From NCBI GenBank assembly GCA_011009095.1, contig VTPC01090522.1, forward strand, positions 50,060 to 114,059: a stretch of 64,000 nt of DNA, read 5' to 3'. Below are positions 1 to 11,733 of the stretch, in pieces; within the stretch, counting starts at the first letter, position 1; every line of letters starts with the position of its first letter. The stretch is from Ignelater luminosus. Taxonomy: Eukaryota > Arthropoda > Insecta > Coleoptera > Elateridae. Below the pieces are notes generated by a model. That model had not been told where the DNA came from, did no database searches, and saw only the letters and a list, made by a program, of their open reading frames with translations. The position numbers and the translations under genes are program-made.

Positions 1-900
1 GATTTTTATAGCAACCTTTTTCCTTTTTCTTGGAGGGTTTTGTTGTTGATCATTAGCATCTTATGTCTATCATTTTTATGGGTTTTAAGTATATTTGCTG
101 AACGCGACATGGTGAAATGTTGAGTTGAATTATTTTTTGTTTGAATAATTCATTTATTTATCGTTTCAAGAATTCTTTTTGTATTAAATGGCTGCTGATA
201 CATCTTGTTAAAAACTATATCGTTTGGTAAGTTTAGACTGGGTTTGACTTTGGATGAAAGTTCCATTCAATAATATTTTAGTGCTGCCTCTGCTTCTACT
301 TTGAGGTTCTCTGTGTTAAACTTATTCAAGAATTCCTTTTATAGCATGAAGCTCTCTACTTGTAAAGTTTGGTTTCTGACCACATTCTTCAAAATATCTC
401 GTAAAAGGTTTTGGTTGCTGGTTCTGTTAATTAATCCTTCTGTAAGGCTTGGATGTTTGTAGACACACCTGTCTGATAGTTCACTTGAACTTTTGGATTA
501 ATTTTTATTCTGCCCTTTTTTGCAATATTTGTATTTGAATTTTCTCTGTGGTCAAAATTACCTTTATTTTTTCTTTTGCCTTGTTTGCAGAAGTGAAGTT
601 GTTTCTTTGTTTCTTTTATCGTCAAAATACTCTATTGAGTGTTCTTTCAAATCTTGTCAACTTTCGGCTGTGATGAGTATTGTTCCTATGTTTGTATATT
701 GATACCATAATTATGGTTTCGCATTTATTTACAAAGATGTTGCAAGTTTTAACCTCCTCTCTCAAGTTGAGCACATTATTACACTGCCTTTTAATTATCT
801 TGACGACTATAAGTATCCAGTTGTTTACAATTAGATTGATGTATTATTCTTGTACTGTTTTGACGGATTTGAGACATGTTTGAATTATGTGATTTGATTT
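1..900. other. T-rich stretch, probably decayed transposon, unidentified
   Basis: The plus strand is T-rich and the minus strand A-rich with short open stretches (for example 431-625 minus, lysine and asparagine rich), interrupted by stops in every frame. The texture resembles the decayed minus-strand LINE bodies elsewhere in this window, but I recognise no reverse transcriptase, endonuclease or transposase motif. No host exon was found. Confidence 0.25.
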
Positions 901-2308
901 TGTTTAGGTTAAGTTTGTCAAATAGGGAATCTAGAAAGTACATTTGGCATTAATAATAAAGAGCCACTTCAAGATTAACTCACACACACTTTCGCATCGG
1001 GTCAGTACCCTGTTGACTAAGAGTGACAAAAAAAAGTGTTATCCAGATACTAAAGCGACATCTTACTATTAAGACTGTCCGATCCTTTATAATTGAAAAA
1101 CAATTATTTATCTTTAGATGTAATTGAATCTTGATGGCCATTTTGAAGTCATATCTCAATTATTTATTGCCCATGCAATCCACAAATAAAATCTGTTAGA
1201 TCAAAAAGTTAAAAATTTGTCCAAAATGTGATTGTTAGAATAATGTATGGGTGAGAAAATTGTTTTCATAAAATTTCTTTTCTTTTCGTTATAAAAACAA
1301 ATTTTATCACTATAACCTTCAATTTTTTCATGTGGTAATTGATAATGGCCTAACTTGAGTAGTATTAATTTGTTGCCATGTTCTGGAAGTTACTAACTTA
1401 TAATGATTATTAATAAACCAATTAACGATTATCAGACTTTTTATCAAAGCTTCTTCTATTAGGAAACTATAAAATGAATTTTTATCTTCTTTTATATTAA
1501 GATCTTAAAAGAATCAGTTTTTAATTTTTTTTTATTTAGTGTTGGAATAGTACCAAGAAGACTTGTAGTAGCCTCAAGTTTGTTGTATCAAAGTATGGTC
1601 AAATTCATTTAAACAATTGTGATAATTTTTTTTCCTTCTAATATGTAGGTGAATCTCTAGTTTTGTTTTGTAATCCTTAAATTTTTTTTTTGTAATTTTG
1701 ACGTGTTCGATAAAAGCCCTCCAAATATTCTATATTTACCTAATCAACGTACTTATAAAGTATTGTTTATTAAGAGAAATTTAAGGATTCAATTAGTTTT
1801 AATTTGTTATATTTAATAAATAAGTTATATTGTGAATTTATAAATATATTTAGAAAAGAAATTATTACTGTTGAAGTATTTAAGATTAAACTTGGAATGT
1901 GCAAAATTAAAAATTCAAAAGTTTATTAATAAATCACATATATTTACAACAGTTAAAAGTAAAATTGTACAAAAAATATTTATTTGGTACAAGTCTTTCC
2001 AATTATCTTAAATAAGTAGATACTTTTAATACAAGAATGGCATTTTTTTAATCTTACTCTTTCCCTGTCTCTTGCAAACTGATATAAAACTTAAGATCTC
2101 ATAAATACGTAGTTGTATCTTTTCTTCAATTTAAACTATATAAAATAATTTTATATTTTAATTGTATTATAAATGTAAAAACTAAAATAAATATATTTAA
2201 ACAAGAACAAACACTATATTGTTATTTCTTACATAATTATGAGGTACAAACATATAACAAATATAAATACACTATTACATCGATATTAAGCTAGTCATCA
2301 ATAATATA
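901..2308. other. AT-rich downstream flank of the mucolipin gene
   Basis: No coding region is visible. The part nearest the mucolipin stop probably holds its 3' untranslated region (minus strand): it is very AT-rich with several TTTATT hexamers on the plus strand, i.e. AATAAA on the transcribed strand, around 1921-1990. Which one is used cannot be told from sequence. Confidence 0.4.
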
Positions 2309-4108
2309 TTAAACAGGAATTCCTGATGACTGTCCATTATTACTATTCTTAACAGATACCCTTGAGCTACTTAATGATGAATACGATCTATGCATTTTCT
2401 TACAGCAACAACACAAATCTTGTATTAAACCATTTAAGCTACCATTCGAATCGGATCTATAAATTCCACTCGACATATCTTCTAAGTTTGTGACACCAAT
2501 AAAAGCATGAAGATCGCTTTTTGGAAAACCATCCGTATAATAAATTTTAATAGTATCATACGCATCCATAATAACAGCAATAAATAAACTTAAAACTACA
2601 TAAATATACATGCTTATAAATGAATACAAATACACTCGACTATACCACCATAACATTGTCGATTTATTGGACATAATTGAAAACGTTGCAAACATATCGT
2701 CTCCATTTATTAAAGAGAATAAACATTCAGAAGTAGTCGCAAGAGATCGAAATTTCATATGGTAGGGTCCAAGGACTAACCATCCACAAAATGTGTATCC
2801 AGCATAAATCAGCATAGCACATAAAAGGAATCTGGCCACTTTTGGTGCTGCCTTTTTAAGTGTTAATATGACAACATTATAAGTTTTAAAGAATCCTAAA
2901 TATCTTAACACACCAAACCAAACTAGCATATTTCCAGTACCCAAGAAAAGACTTCCTATATTCCATTGATTACCAGCAAATTCTTTACGTTCAATTTGTT
3001 CCTTTATAGCAGATCCAGCTATAATTAAAATATCATTTATAATAATCATTATGTACCACATATTTAAAAATTCTAATTTATCATGATGATTTAATTCCCT
3101 ATGATAATTAATCTTGAAAAAGTTGTTTGTAATTGTTTTCAACTGTTGCGCTCTCCAAATTGCACGGCTACACAACACAAATGATATCGCACATATTATT
3201 ATAACCAAAAAGTTTAATAAACTTCTCAAAAATGCATCCAATTGATTATCAATTATATAATGAACATCGCCTTTACATGTTAAACGAACTGGTTCCGCAT
3301 CTAACGATAATAACATCTGCCCGTCATGATCTTTATTATCAAATGCAATCTCAATATCAAACCTGTAACAATCAGGTGGTGTAATTGGACCAGCCGCTTT
3401 AAAGTTAACAGTTTTAATGGCAAACTTAAGAGTTGCCCTCACAAGCGCAGAGAAATTTATTTCCAAATCTTTAAAATACTCTCTAGATGATAATTGTCCT
3501 TCTTCAACATCATGAGTTATATTATAACAAGCTTCCACAATCTCCGCATCAAATACATAAGATTCATTGAATCCGTAAATAATACCTTTTTTATACTGAT
3601 ACAAACACAGCTTCATACTCGACATTGTATTGTTTTCATTTGTATAAGAATATGGTCCAATTGTATCGGTCAATCTTGAATATCCATCGAAAGCATAATC
3701 AATAGTATCATAAAACTCTCCTATTTTATATAAAGCTAATGGTCCAGCTGCTGGTGGATAAGCATTAATCTCTCTAGTTGAGTCCCATCCTTTCAAAAAC
3801 AAATGCGAAAACGTAATCCGATTATCCCATGTATAATTAACATGATTATATCTACTATAAGCAAATAAACATAATTGCATAGTAACCAATACTATTTTAA
3901 TTACTTGCACCATAAATTTGTATGGGAATCTCCTTTTAGCTTGCCATTTCTCTATGGGATTCATAAAAAAGAACTGTAATTTTCTGCGCATCCTTTCTTC
4001 TGTTAACAAAGGCATTGTTGAAGGATCATGTCCGGAACGTTTACGATGAAGCTCTTCTTCACTATCGGTGCTACATCCGTCAGGTGTACCGCAACGATTC
4101 TGATCCAT
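2309..4108 (-). CDS. Trpml: Mucolipin (TRPML) endolysosomal cation channel, intronless
   Basis: A 599-residue protein of the mucolipin family: non-selective Ca2+/Fe2+/Zn2+ release channels of late endosomes and lysosomes, gated by PI(3,5)P2 and needed for membrane traffic and autophagy. Seen in sequence: a basic N-terminal segment before the first membrane helix (KRRFPYK near residue 60), first membrane helix at about 67-87, a large luminal loop up to about 295, a block of further membrane helices from about 300, the mucolipin selectivity filter NGDDMF at residues 468-473, a last helix ending LFIAVIMDAYD, and a tail with four consecutive cysteines (566-569), the usual palmitoylation site. The ATG at 4108 gives a full-length protein, close to the usual family size of 550-650. 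The whole CDS is one exon with no frameshift, unlike the other three genes here. Exclusively TRPML rather than another TRP channel, judged by the pore and cysteine motif. Confidence 0.96.
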   Translation of the reverse strand: MDQNRCGTPDGCSTDSEEELHRKRSGHDPSTMPLLTEERMRRKLQFFFMNPIEKWQAKRRFPYKFMVQVIKIVLVTMQLCLFAYSRYNHVNYTWDNRITFSHLFLKGWDSTREINAYPPAAGPLALYKIGEFYDTIDYAFDGYSRLTDTIGPYSYTNENNTMSSMKLCLYQYKKGIIYGFNESYVFDAEIVEACYNITHDVEEGQLSSREYFKDLEINFSALVRATLKFAIKTVNFKAAGPITPPDCYRFDIEIAFDNKDHDGQMLLSLDAEPVRLTCKGDVHYIIDNQLDAFLRSLLNFLVIIICAISFVLCSRAIWRAQQLKTITNNFFKINYHRELNHHDKLEFLNMWYIMIIINDILIIAGSAIKEQIERKEFAGNQWNIGSLFLGTGNMLVWFGVLRYLGFFKTYNVVILTLKKAAPKVARFLLCAMLIYAGYTFCGWLVLGPYHMKFRSLATTSECLFSLINGDDMFATFSIMSNKSTMLWWYSRVYLYSFISMYIYVVLSLFIAVIMDAYDTIKIYYTDGFPKSDLHAFIGVTNLEDMSSGIYRSDSNGSLNGLIQDLCCCCKKMHRSYSSLSSSRVSVKNSNNGQSSGIPV

Positions 4109-4920
4109 TCTTAATAGATAATCTCACGAAAAATATATCAAAGGTTTCACATTAATTACAAAAGTTTTTAGGATCACGCACCACGATAACTTGACAGCTG
4201 GGTGACAGCCACCTGACGCATGACAGATTTAATAGCTCAAGGGCTCACGTAGAAAACACACTTATCATGTGATACGACAGAGCCGTACTTGTAATAGATG
4301 AGGAAGTGCATGAATTTTATATGAAGGACTGTTAGTTGTCGTTTTAAATGATATGGGCTGCATAAACGACTTATTTTACTTTTGTCAAGCAAAGTCCGTT
4401 AAAATCTTATTTGTTGTTGCTTGTTTTTCAACTACCAGTTGCGCTGCGCAGTTTAAACAGTGTTGTTAGTGTTTTAAATTAAGAAAAAATAAGAACTGCG
4501 ATTTTTCCTTATTTATTTACAAAACAAAGTAGCTAGTGCCTCTATTAGCAGTAGCAAAGCTGTTAAAATCTCCGCTTTACGCTTTACAAGTTGTGGCTAG
4601 AATCCCTCAATATAACAGCTGAAGCTGTCAAAACAACAAATAGCATTTAGGAACTCTAGTTATGGCCAGTATTGTTACTGGTAACCATGGTAACAGATTT
4701 CTATAACAAAATTTTTATAACGTACAGTGTTGTCAACCTGAGGAATTTATTCTTTAATTAAGAGATATTTTACCTACATGGCATGCAGTAGGGGATATAG
4801 GGGTTTTTGTTTATGTTTTATGCAATAATTAAGGAATTTTTTCAGTTTCTTACTGGATTTTATTTAATAAAACCAACCCTTTTATCTTCCATTTTATTTT
4901 CATTACGCAGATAGTATAAT
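4109..4920. promoter_or_regulatory. 5' flank and likely promoter of mucolipin
   Basis: This stretch lies directly upstream of the mucolipin start (minus strand). No TATA box is obvious close to the ATG. At 4188-4227 TGACAG occurs three times within about 35 bases, near an E-box-like CAGCTG; this cluster could bind homeodomain or bZIP factors but that is inference. A CCATGG-centred short palindrome (GGTAACCATGGTAAC) lies at about 4680-4694. No coding exon was seen. Confidence 0.3.
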
Positions 4921-5872
4921 CACAGTATATATACACATTCACTAGTGACAACTAGCTACCCCCACCTTGACAATAATTTTCTAGTACGCCAGCGGTCCTT
5001 CATAAAATCTTCGTTAAATGGCGGTACGTTTTTATCGTTTTTACTTTTGTTTACAAAATTAAAGAATAAATCCTTTCTAATTTTTATTTGTTTATCGGGT
5101 GTTGATTGTCTTTTGCTTGCAACTGATTATAGTTGCATTATAAATGTATAACAAGTAAGTATACAACATCCAAAGTTTTTCTTTAATAGCGAAATATGCT
5201 CTGTTTTCAGCTATTTGAGGTTAATTTGAAGATAATTTTTATAATTATATTTGCAAATTGGAAAAGATTTTTGTAGACCACTTTAGGGAACTAGTTCTTC
5301 AAAAACATTGCTTAACACAATTTGTACTGCTTTATTCATCTGTAACTTTGAATATCCATGTAATCACTTTCCTCATAATTATTTGATAAAACTGTGTGCT
5401 CGAATGCGATTATACTACTACCTGAAATTCATCAACAGAAGTTTCAAAGTGACCAATTCTAAAGGTGAAAGAATTAATCAAAAACAAATTATTTGGCAGT
5501 GTCTATAGTTTTAGGTATTAGAGCATTAGTGATTTTATAATTATAATTGTAGTTCTTAAAAATATAATTTTTTGTAGTTTTTTTCCTTTTGTTGCAATAA
5601 ATTATTTTTTATTTTATTAATATTTGTATTCTTGTTTCAACTGTAACTGGTTATTTCGAAATTATTTTGTGGTTATTTGAAATTTAAAAACTATAGTGTA
5701 GTTTCTCGTCTTGTGGATTGAAATTTTAAAATCAGTTAAAAACCGCCAAGAATTGGTAGTGTCATCTGTACGATTTATTTTGAAGGACCGCCGACGACTT
5801 TCCATTTTTTGCTATTTGAATTTCAAAGGCGCCGACAGCAGCTGTCCCTACTGAATGTGTATATATACTGTG
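4921..5872. mobile_element. Inverted-repeat element with CACAGTATATATACACATTC ends
   Basis: The left end starts CACAGTATATATACACATTC at 4921 and its reverse complement stands at 5853-5872. The match continues imperfectly for about 35 bases, and further inward GTCCTTC/GGCGG at 4995-5025 again pairs with GGACCGCC at 5783-5795. Length is 952 bp. The interior is AT-rich with no transposase. I could not fix a target duplication, so the superfamily is unknown. Confidence 0.6.
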
Positions 5873-6204
5873 GTGTAATACACCTGAAAATATGGCCAAC
5901 TGTATAACGCGTATTTTAATTAACTTCATTAATTTGTTTTTAACGTATCTGCATGGCCATGGTTTAACATATCGTGGATTCTATTGCTCTCTCTTTCCAA
6001 GCAATTTCCAGAGCTTGCGATATTGACATGTACTGCGTAAGCAGCACGGCTTGATATGCACTATTCATAAACGTGCGTAAAAGAGTAGGCGTGGTAAACT
6101 CTCAGAGCTGCAAATGTGAATGCGCAGAGACAAAAAATGGGAACATTGGTGGTATAGGAAGTGAAATATCTGACTTTTATTTAATCTATGATATCGTTTC
6201 TTAC

Positions 6205-6512
6205 GTAAACTTCTCGGCCCTTCGGGCTTCTCGAGTCTATCAGGCAGTTTGCATCTCTCACTCCTGTCGGGTCATATGGGTCTGTTGGGTTTTTTTAATT
6301 TCTCAGCTCTTCGGACTTCTCGGGTCCTTCGGTTCGTTCAGACCTCCAGCATGTTGGACCGTTTGGTTCTCCGGACTCTTGCAGTTTTAGAACTGTCGGT
6401 CCTTTTGGACTGTTCGGGCCTGTCAAGAAGTTACCAGGTCTTTTTCGGGCCGCATCAACTTTGTTCCCAGTTGGGTCGGGTCTGGAAATTTCGGCCAATG
6501 CAGGGCTTTTAG
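6205..6512. repeat. GC-rich patch of degenerate CTTCGGGC-like units
   Basis: About 300 bases that stand out against the AT-rich surroundings. They are built of imperfect short units such as TTCTCGGCCCTTCGGGC, CTCTTCGGACTTCTCGGG and TTCGGGCCTGTC, spaced roughly 15-25 bases apart. Both strands are open for 70-100 codons but the peptides are just readings of the repeat. It could be a minisatellite or a piece of transposon untranslated region. Confidence 0.5.
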
Positions 6513-7424
6513 GAGTAAAGTTGAGCATATAAAAACTATTTAATTTTTAAATTAAGGGAAATCTAAGAAATATTTTGTACATTTCTGAGAAAAATTGAAA
6601 AGTGAGAGGTTGGCAACATTGATAATGTAACAGAAAAGGACGGCGCTAGACTAAGATACAAGAAAACAGCGAATACTTTCATAAATATTGCTTTAGAATC
6701 TTCTTTCTAAAAGACTTTCTAAAGAAAAATTAAGATTTGAAGGACAGGAAAAATAAAAAAGTGACTAAATGTATGATTTTCAGAACAGTCCTTTTTCTGC
6801 ATTCTCTTTTTGGTCAGCTTGGTTTTCCCAATACTTTTGTTTTTTAAAAAGATAGTTCTTTCTAGCTCACTTTTATTGTAAAATAAAGCAACTTATTAAT
6901 AAATAAGGTTCACCTTCTTCTTATGCATTTTGTTCATCTAATGTTCGAGTCTCCTAAAGATAAAGATAGGCAGTGAATTTTGCACCAGCATAACGATCAA
7001 TGTGCAATGCAAACGCTTTAACGCAGCATATAGTAATCGAGTTTCTGAATGTAGTGTGTCAAACCGATCGCCTGGGTCAGCCACCTTGGTGACAGAGAAA
7101 CTTTGTTTTTCAATTGAAAATCACTTTGTGTTAGTAAATCGTAATACATTGGAGAATTCTAAGAGTTATGATGTCATCGTTCATTTTTGCATACACTTGT
7201 AGACGGTTAGAAGAATTGTGAGAGCTGATGATAGAGATCAGGGATATACAATTGGACCGTATAAAGACAGATTCATTAGCAAAATCTAACTTTAGAGCAG
7301 AAATCTAACTAAATAATTTAACAGCAGCAGATTGAAGATTTTCTTGACTTCTAATCAGTAGCATATCTTCTCTGGAAGGTCAAAGCTTATAAATTGTGAT
7401 ACTAACGCTGATATTAGTTTGATT

Positions 7425-8466
7425 AAGGCCGAAGCACAATGAACGCACACTACGCACGCTCTCGACGCTGGTAACCGTCAAGACTGCAGCGCGTAAAAAA
7501 GCTCTGCTTACAATAAACGCAATGCAGTCGTTCCTAGAAACTGCAATAACAGAACCTATAAGGGAAGATTTGTTATATGACGCTACCAGTATTTGCATTG
7601 AAATGAAAGGAATGGAATACTTTACAAATTTTTCGATGTGCTTTAAGTTGTATCGTCTTTATTCCCTGTTTTGTAACTTAAATATATTTTTTTAGGTTAT
7701 GTAGCCATTTGCAGTGCGTAAAAAGTTGAAAGTTGACTAGCTTTCAAGGTTAAACTGCGAACACTATTAGTAGGCAACGTTCATTATACGCAGTGTCATA
7801 AAACAGCTAACTTTTAATAAATGGTACCGCCAGTAGCGCGTTTAGGTCACATTCATCAAAGCCAGTTGATTGTGATTCAAAGTACCGACACCAAACAAAA
7901 GACGATCGCAAATTGAGCTCAATAACGATTTTCTTTCCGCTAGAGGCGCTGTTGCTCCACGTCAAATTTGACAAGTTTAAACGTCAGTTTATAAGTGTGA
8001 GATTATGAAAACTTAGATTTTAAAAAAATGTAATAAATAGTGCATTTTCGGAAACGTAACTTGTATTTTTGATCTGATCATACAAATTACATGACGCAGT
8101 TATTTGGGTTAACCCGATTCATTTAGAAACTATGAAATCTGTTTTACAGCAATTTATAAAAAATAACTGTGAAAGTAATGAAAATGACGGCGAGGAAATA
8201 GAAAATACGCATTTGCTCATATAAACTTTGCAAAGAATAAAGAATACGCAAGAACAAGGCGTTAATAATTACTTTTCTCTAAAATCTAAATTTCAATAAC
8301 CTCAAACTTACAAACTGACGTTTAAACTTGTCAAAATTAATGTAGATCAACAGCGCCGCCAGCGGAAGAAAATCGTTAATGAGCTCAATTTGCGATCGTC
8401 TTTTGTTTGGTGTCGGTACTTGATATCACAATCAACTGACTTTGACGTTCATTGTGTTCCGGCCTT
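7425..8466. mobile_element. Nested inverted-repeat element with about 140-bp inner arms
   Basis: The inner arms at about 7864-8001 and 8300-8436 are near-perfect reverse complements (sharing for example CCGACACCAAACAAAAGACG and GACAAGTTTAAACGTC). The outer ends AAGGCCGAAGCACAATGAAC (7425-7444) and its reverse complement (8447-8466) also match with two changes. Between the inner arms there is a short open stretch beginning ATG at 8131 with one in-frame stop; it might be a transposase remnant but is not recognised. About 420 bases separate the outer and inner left repeats, suggesting an insertion or a compound element. Confidence 0.65.
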
Positions 8467-9170
8467 TAGTGTTTGTATGATAGTTATTTGATGATGAATC
8501 TGCTGTCCACTCAAAAATTGTTTCTTAAGTTTGGACATTGATCACTTCAAAGTTTTTATTGAAAACTGGCGGTCTACATAGAGTAGCTGTGGCCGTTCAT
8601 CAGTCTTTAGAGGGTTGAAAAGTGGCAACTTTTAAAGAGAATTGTGATAGAATTTAATAGTTCTCTTGTAGCAACGTTGACTATGATTTCCAGATGTCTT
8701 CAGAATCTAATCTACTGAATTTCCACTAATTCCTATTTATTTACCTCTTCGGAAGATGCCAACTGTAAAAGCTGAAGTTTAGACATTCTCTAGGAGATTT
8801 CTTTCTAGTAAACATGGAAATTACTAGGAAAAGGAATAAAATTTGCGCTAGAATTTCCATTTGAAGTTTCTAATAAACAAGTTTTTTTTGCATAAGCTTT
8901 TAAGATTTATTTTAGATGAAATGAGATCAAAATTAAAATAAAAGTGCAAGGTTCTTGTTTCTATTTGTTATATATAAATAAATTTCTTTACAATTTCTAC
9001 AATGAAATGGTTTTTGTTATTCTCAACGTAATTTCTAAGTCCTGTCCTGATAAACTTCACACCACGTACCTATTTTGACATTTATAAATACGTCAGTCGC
9101 CTAACCTTCAGTGGTATGCATTAACAATAGAAAAAATAATTTTTACAAAAATTAAAAATCTGTTGATACC
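8467..9170. other. Upstream flank of AUP1
   Basis: AT-rich sequence before the AUP1 start codon. It must contain the AUP1 promoter and 5' untranslated region, but I see no distinct core promoter motif. No coding exon was found. Confidence 0.3.
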
Positions 9171-11147
9171 ATGCCCAGTATAGAAATAAGCAATTTATAT
9201 TTTTTAAATAGGTAATTATTATACTTCAACACTTCTTTCATTATTGTATTTGAATGAAATTTTAGGTATCCTCAGAATTCTGTTGGACTTTTCACTTTCC
9301 TTTTATATTTACCACTCGGAATTATTCTACTACTGCTCAGGGTAATTGTCGGCATACAAGTACTTGTTTTTGGATATATCTTACCTGATGTGCCGGTAGT
9401 ACAAAAATTACTAAGCAAATTGCTTTGCGCTACATTAGGTATTACTATAGATGTTGAAAATCTAGACAAACAAGAAAACGTTCAAGTATATGTTAGTAAT
9501 TATGTCACACCATTCGACCAATTAGTTGTTCATCTACAAACGGGTTCCGTTACGGTAATTACAACCTTATCTTGAAGATGTCTTTTTATAATATTTACCT
9601 TGTTTTTAGCCAGGGAAAACCTTTTTCAATTCTCTTCTCTCTACTGCCTTTGGAGTACGCTTCTTTGGATTAAATTCATCTACTAATTTTAACAATTTTA
9701 AAAAGAGTATAGCGACCACAATTACAGAAAGAACAGTTCCAATACATTTTCAGCCAGAATCAAAACAAACAAATGGCAGAGCCATATTAAAATTTAAAAC
9801 GTGGCCTTTTGGATTATGTAGCCAAGTACAGCCAGTATGCATTGAAGTTAATCGGCCGTTTTTAGATATTAAGGTTTCTGCATTTGATAGTGCATATTGG
9901 ACAGACACCATGATCTATTTGTTTTCTCCATGTACCAATTATAAATTACGGTTTTTACCTACTGTTGCAAAAATGAATTTGCCCGAAAGTGAATTTGCTG
10001 AGAAAGTACGACAGGATATTGCAAATGGATTAAAGGTAGGTATGCATGAATTGATAAAACTTATCAGTATAGTAGGTGTCACATTGATAGTTTAAATTAT
10101 AATATTTTAAATTGGAGAGATTATTATTTATAATTGATGTATTACATTTCATAAACAGGTAGAATTGTCAGAATATTCAGCATCGGATTTATTAGAATGG
10201 GAAAAAAGGATTAGGGATGTTTTACGAAGAGAAAGGGAAGAAATGCAACAACGACCTAGTACTAGTAATGTTCCAACAAGTAATGTTGAAGTGCAACGTA
10301 TGGCTCGACAAGTAAAAGAAGTTCTGCCTATGGTGCCATTTAATACAATATGTACAGACCTAAGTAAGTAATCATTAATCATTTTATTTAATAATAATAA
10401 TATTCAATGTTTGATGTGAATTAATAATTTCTTGGTTTGCTCTATATTATTAGAGTCGTGTTTTTGTATTAAATCACTTTCGTAGAGGATTTCAATTTGA
10501 TTTCGTTGTTGCCAGTACTGATTCTTGAGTCACCAAAAACTGAAGATTTTAAAAACCTCATCAAAGTCTTTAACCTCAAAAGTCTGAACATTGACATGTA
10601 TCAACAGAGCTCCATCTTTAGGTTATGTTTATAACCTAATATGAATCTTTATTTAGTTCAAGTATGCAAAAAAATCTAAATTGAAAAACGTAAGTTTAAC
10701 AGTTTCAATAATTTATTATTACATTATCTTGTCAATCTACTTAAGGACATACAAAGAACAAGAACAGAAAAAAGTTGTTGATAGGTTAGGTTGCATGTGA
10801 TGAGGATACATAATATCTACAAAAATCTCCCTTTATTTCTAGTGAAAACATGGAATGTGGATCAAACCATAACAAACATATTAGAAGGCCACGTTTCGTA
10901 TACACCTGAAATCGTTCCTTCATCGACATCAAGTTCCTCATCTCAGCCATCTGTCGTTAATGTAACAACAAGTAGTAGTAAGCACAAAGCAACAAAACAG
11001 GACCCATTTTGTACTGCAGCTTCATCATTTGGTAAATCAGCTCAAGAAAGAATGCTATCATTTCAGGATCGAAAACAACAACTCATCGAAAGTGCAAGAC
11101 AGCGATATATTGAAAAGCATGGACTTAATATTGTAGGAAGTTCTTAA
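9171..11147 (+). CDS. Aup1: AUP1 (ancient ubiquitous protein 1), five exons
   Basis: Exons 9171-9211, 9266-9554, 9610-10035, 10159-10363 and 10843-11147 join in frame with GT-AG junctions to give 421 residues; human AUP1 is 410. AUP1 sits in the ER membrane and on lipid droplets, recruits the E2 enzyme UBE2G2 and helps ER-associated degradation. Seen: an N-terminal monotopic membrane hairpin (about residues 20-50, GLFTFLLYLPLGIILLLL), a PlsC acyltransferase-like domain with NYVTPFD at 92-98 and conserved FRFFG-like core (GVRFFGL), a CUE domain at about 298-340 (ARQVKEVLPMVPFNTI...TITNILEG), a serine-rich linker and a C-terminal charged helix (ERMLSFQDRKQQLIESARQ) matching the E2-binding region. 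The first exon, only 41 bases (MPSIEISNLYFLN), was found by frame and splice-site matching. Oddity: the HX4D histidine of the acyltransferase motif is tyrosine (residue 93). Confidence 0.93.
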
Positions 11148-11727
11148 TTTTGTTTTTAGATTTGGTATGAATTTAAGTGGATAATAATTTTCAATTTTTT
11201 TGTTTCAGAATTAATTATGTTAGTTTGATTTATTAATTGTAAATATAAGAATTTATCATTTTCATCATTATCGACACCAATATTAATTTTTGTGTTTTAT
11301 TATTTTTTTTATAGAAATGATTGAAAAGTGTGTCTTAGCTCTGATCAATACATCACAATTATCAGAAAAGTAGAATTGTAAAAAAATTGTTTTTGTATGA
11401 AATCTATTATAGCATGTTCGATGGCCAATGAATTTGTGATTATACAGGATCTTCATCGATTTATAATATTAATTATTACTAAGAAATGTATAGTTGTAAT
11501 TAAATTTAATTATGCATGAAAATTATAATTAAGTAGTGTAGAACTAAAATAGAGTTCTGTTCTAGTATTATAGACAGTGATGACCCTGTATAAAATCTTT
11601 GTAATATATATTATCGTTGGGTTTGTTTCGAGGTAAATTATATGTATATATTGGATTTATGCTTGGAGGGATTTTTAATTGATACTTAATTATTATTGTA
11701 AATATAAAAATACAATTGGACTTTTTG

Positions 11728-11733
11728 AATAAA
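11728..11733 (+). terminator. Poly(A) signal AATAAA for AUP1 (proximal)
   Basis: AATAAA about 580 bases after the AUP1 stop, followed by a GT-rich stretch (CTGTTGTGATAGTCTTG) as expected for a cleavage site. A second AATAAA at 12304-12309, also followed by GT-rich sequence (CGTTTGTTGTAG), could serve a longer transcript. Confidence 0.5.

Noticed and set aside
6073-6528. ORFs on both strands in the GC-rich patch
   Set aside because: The peptides simply read the CTTCGGGC-like repeat.
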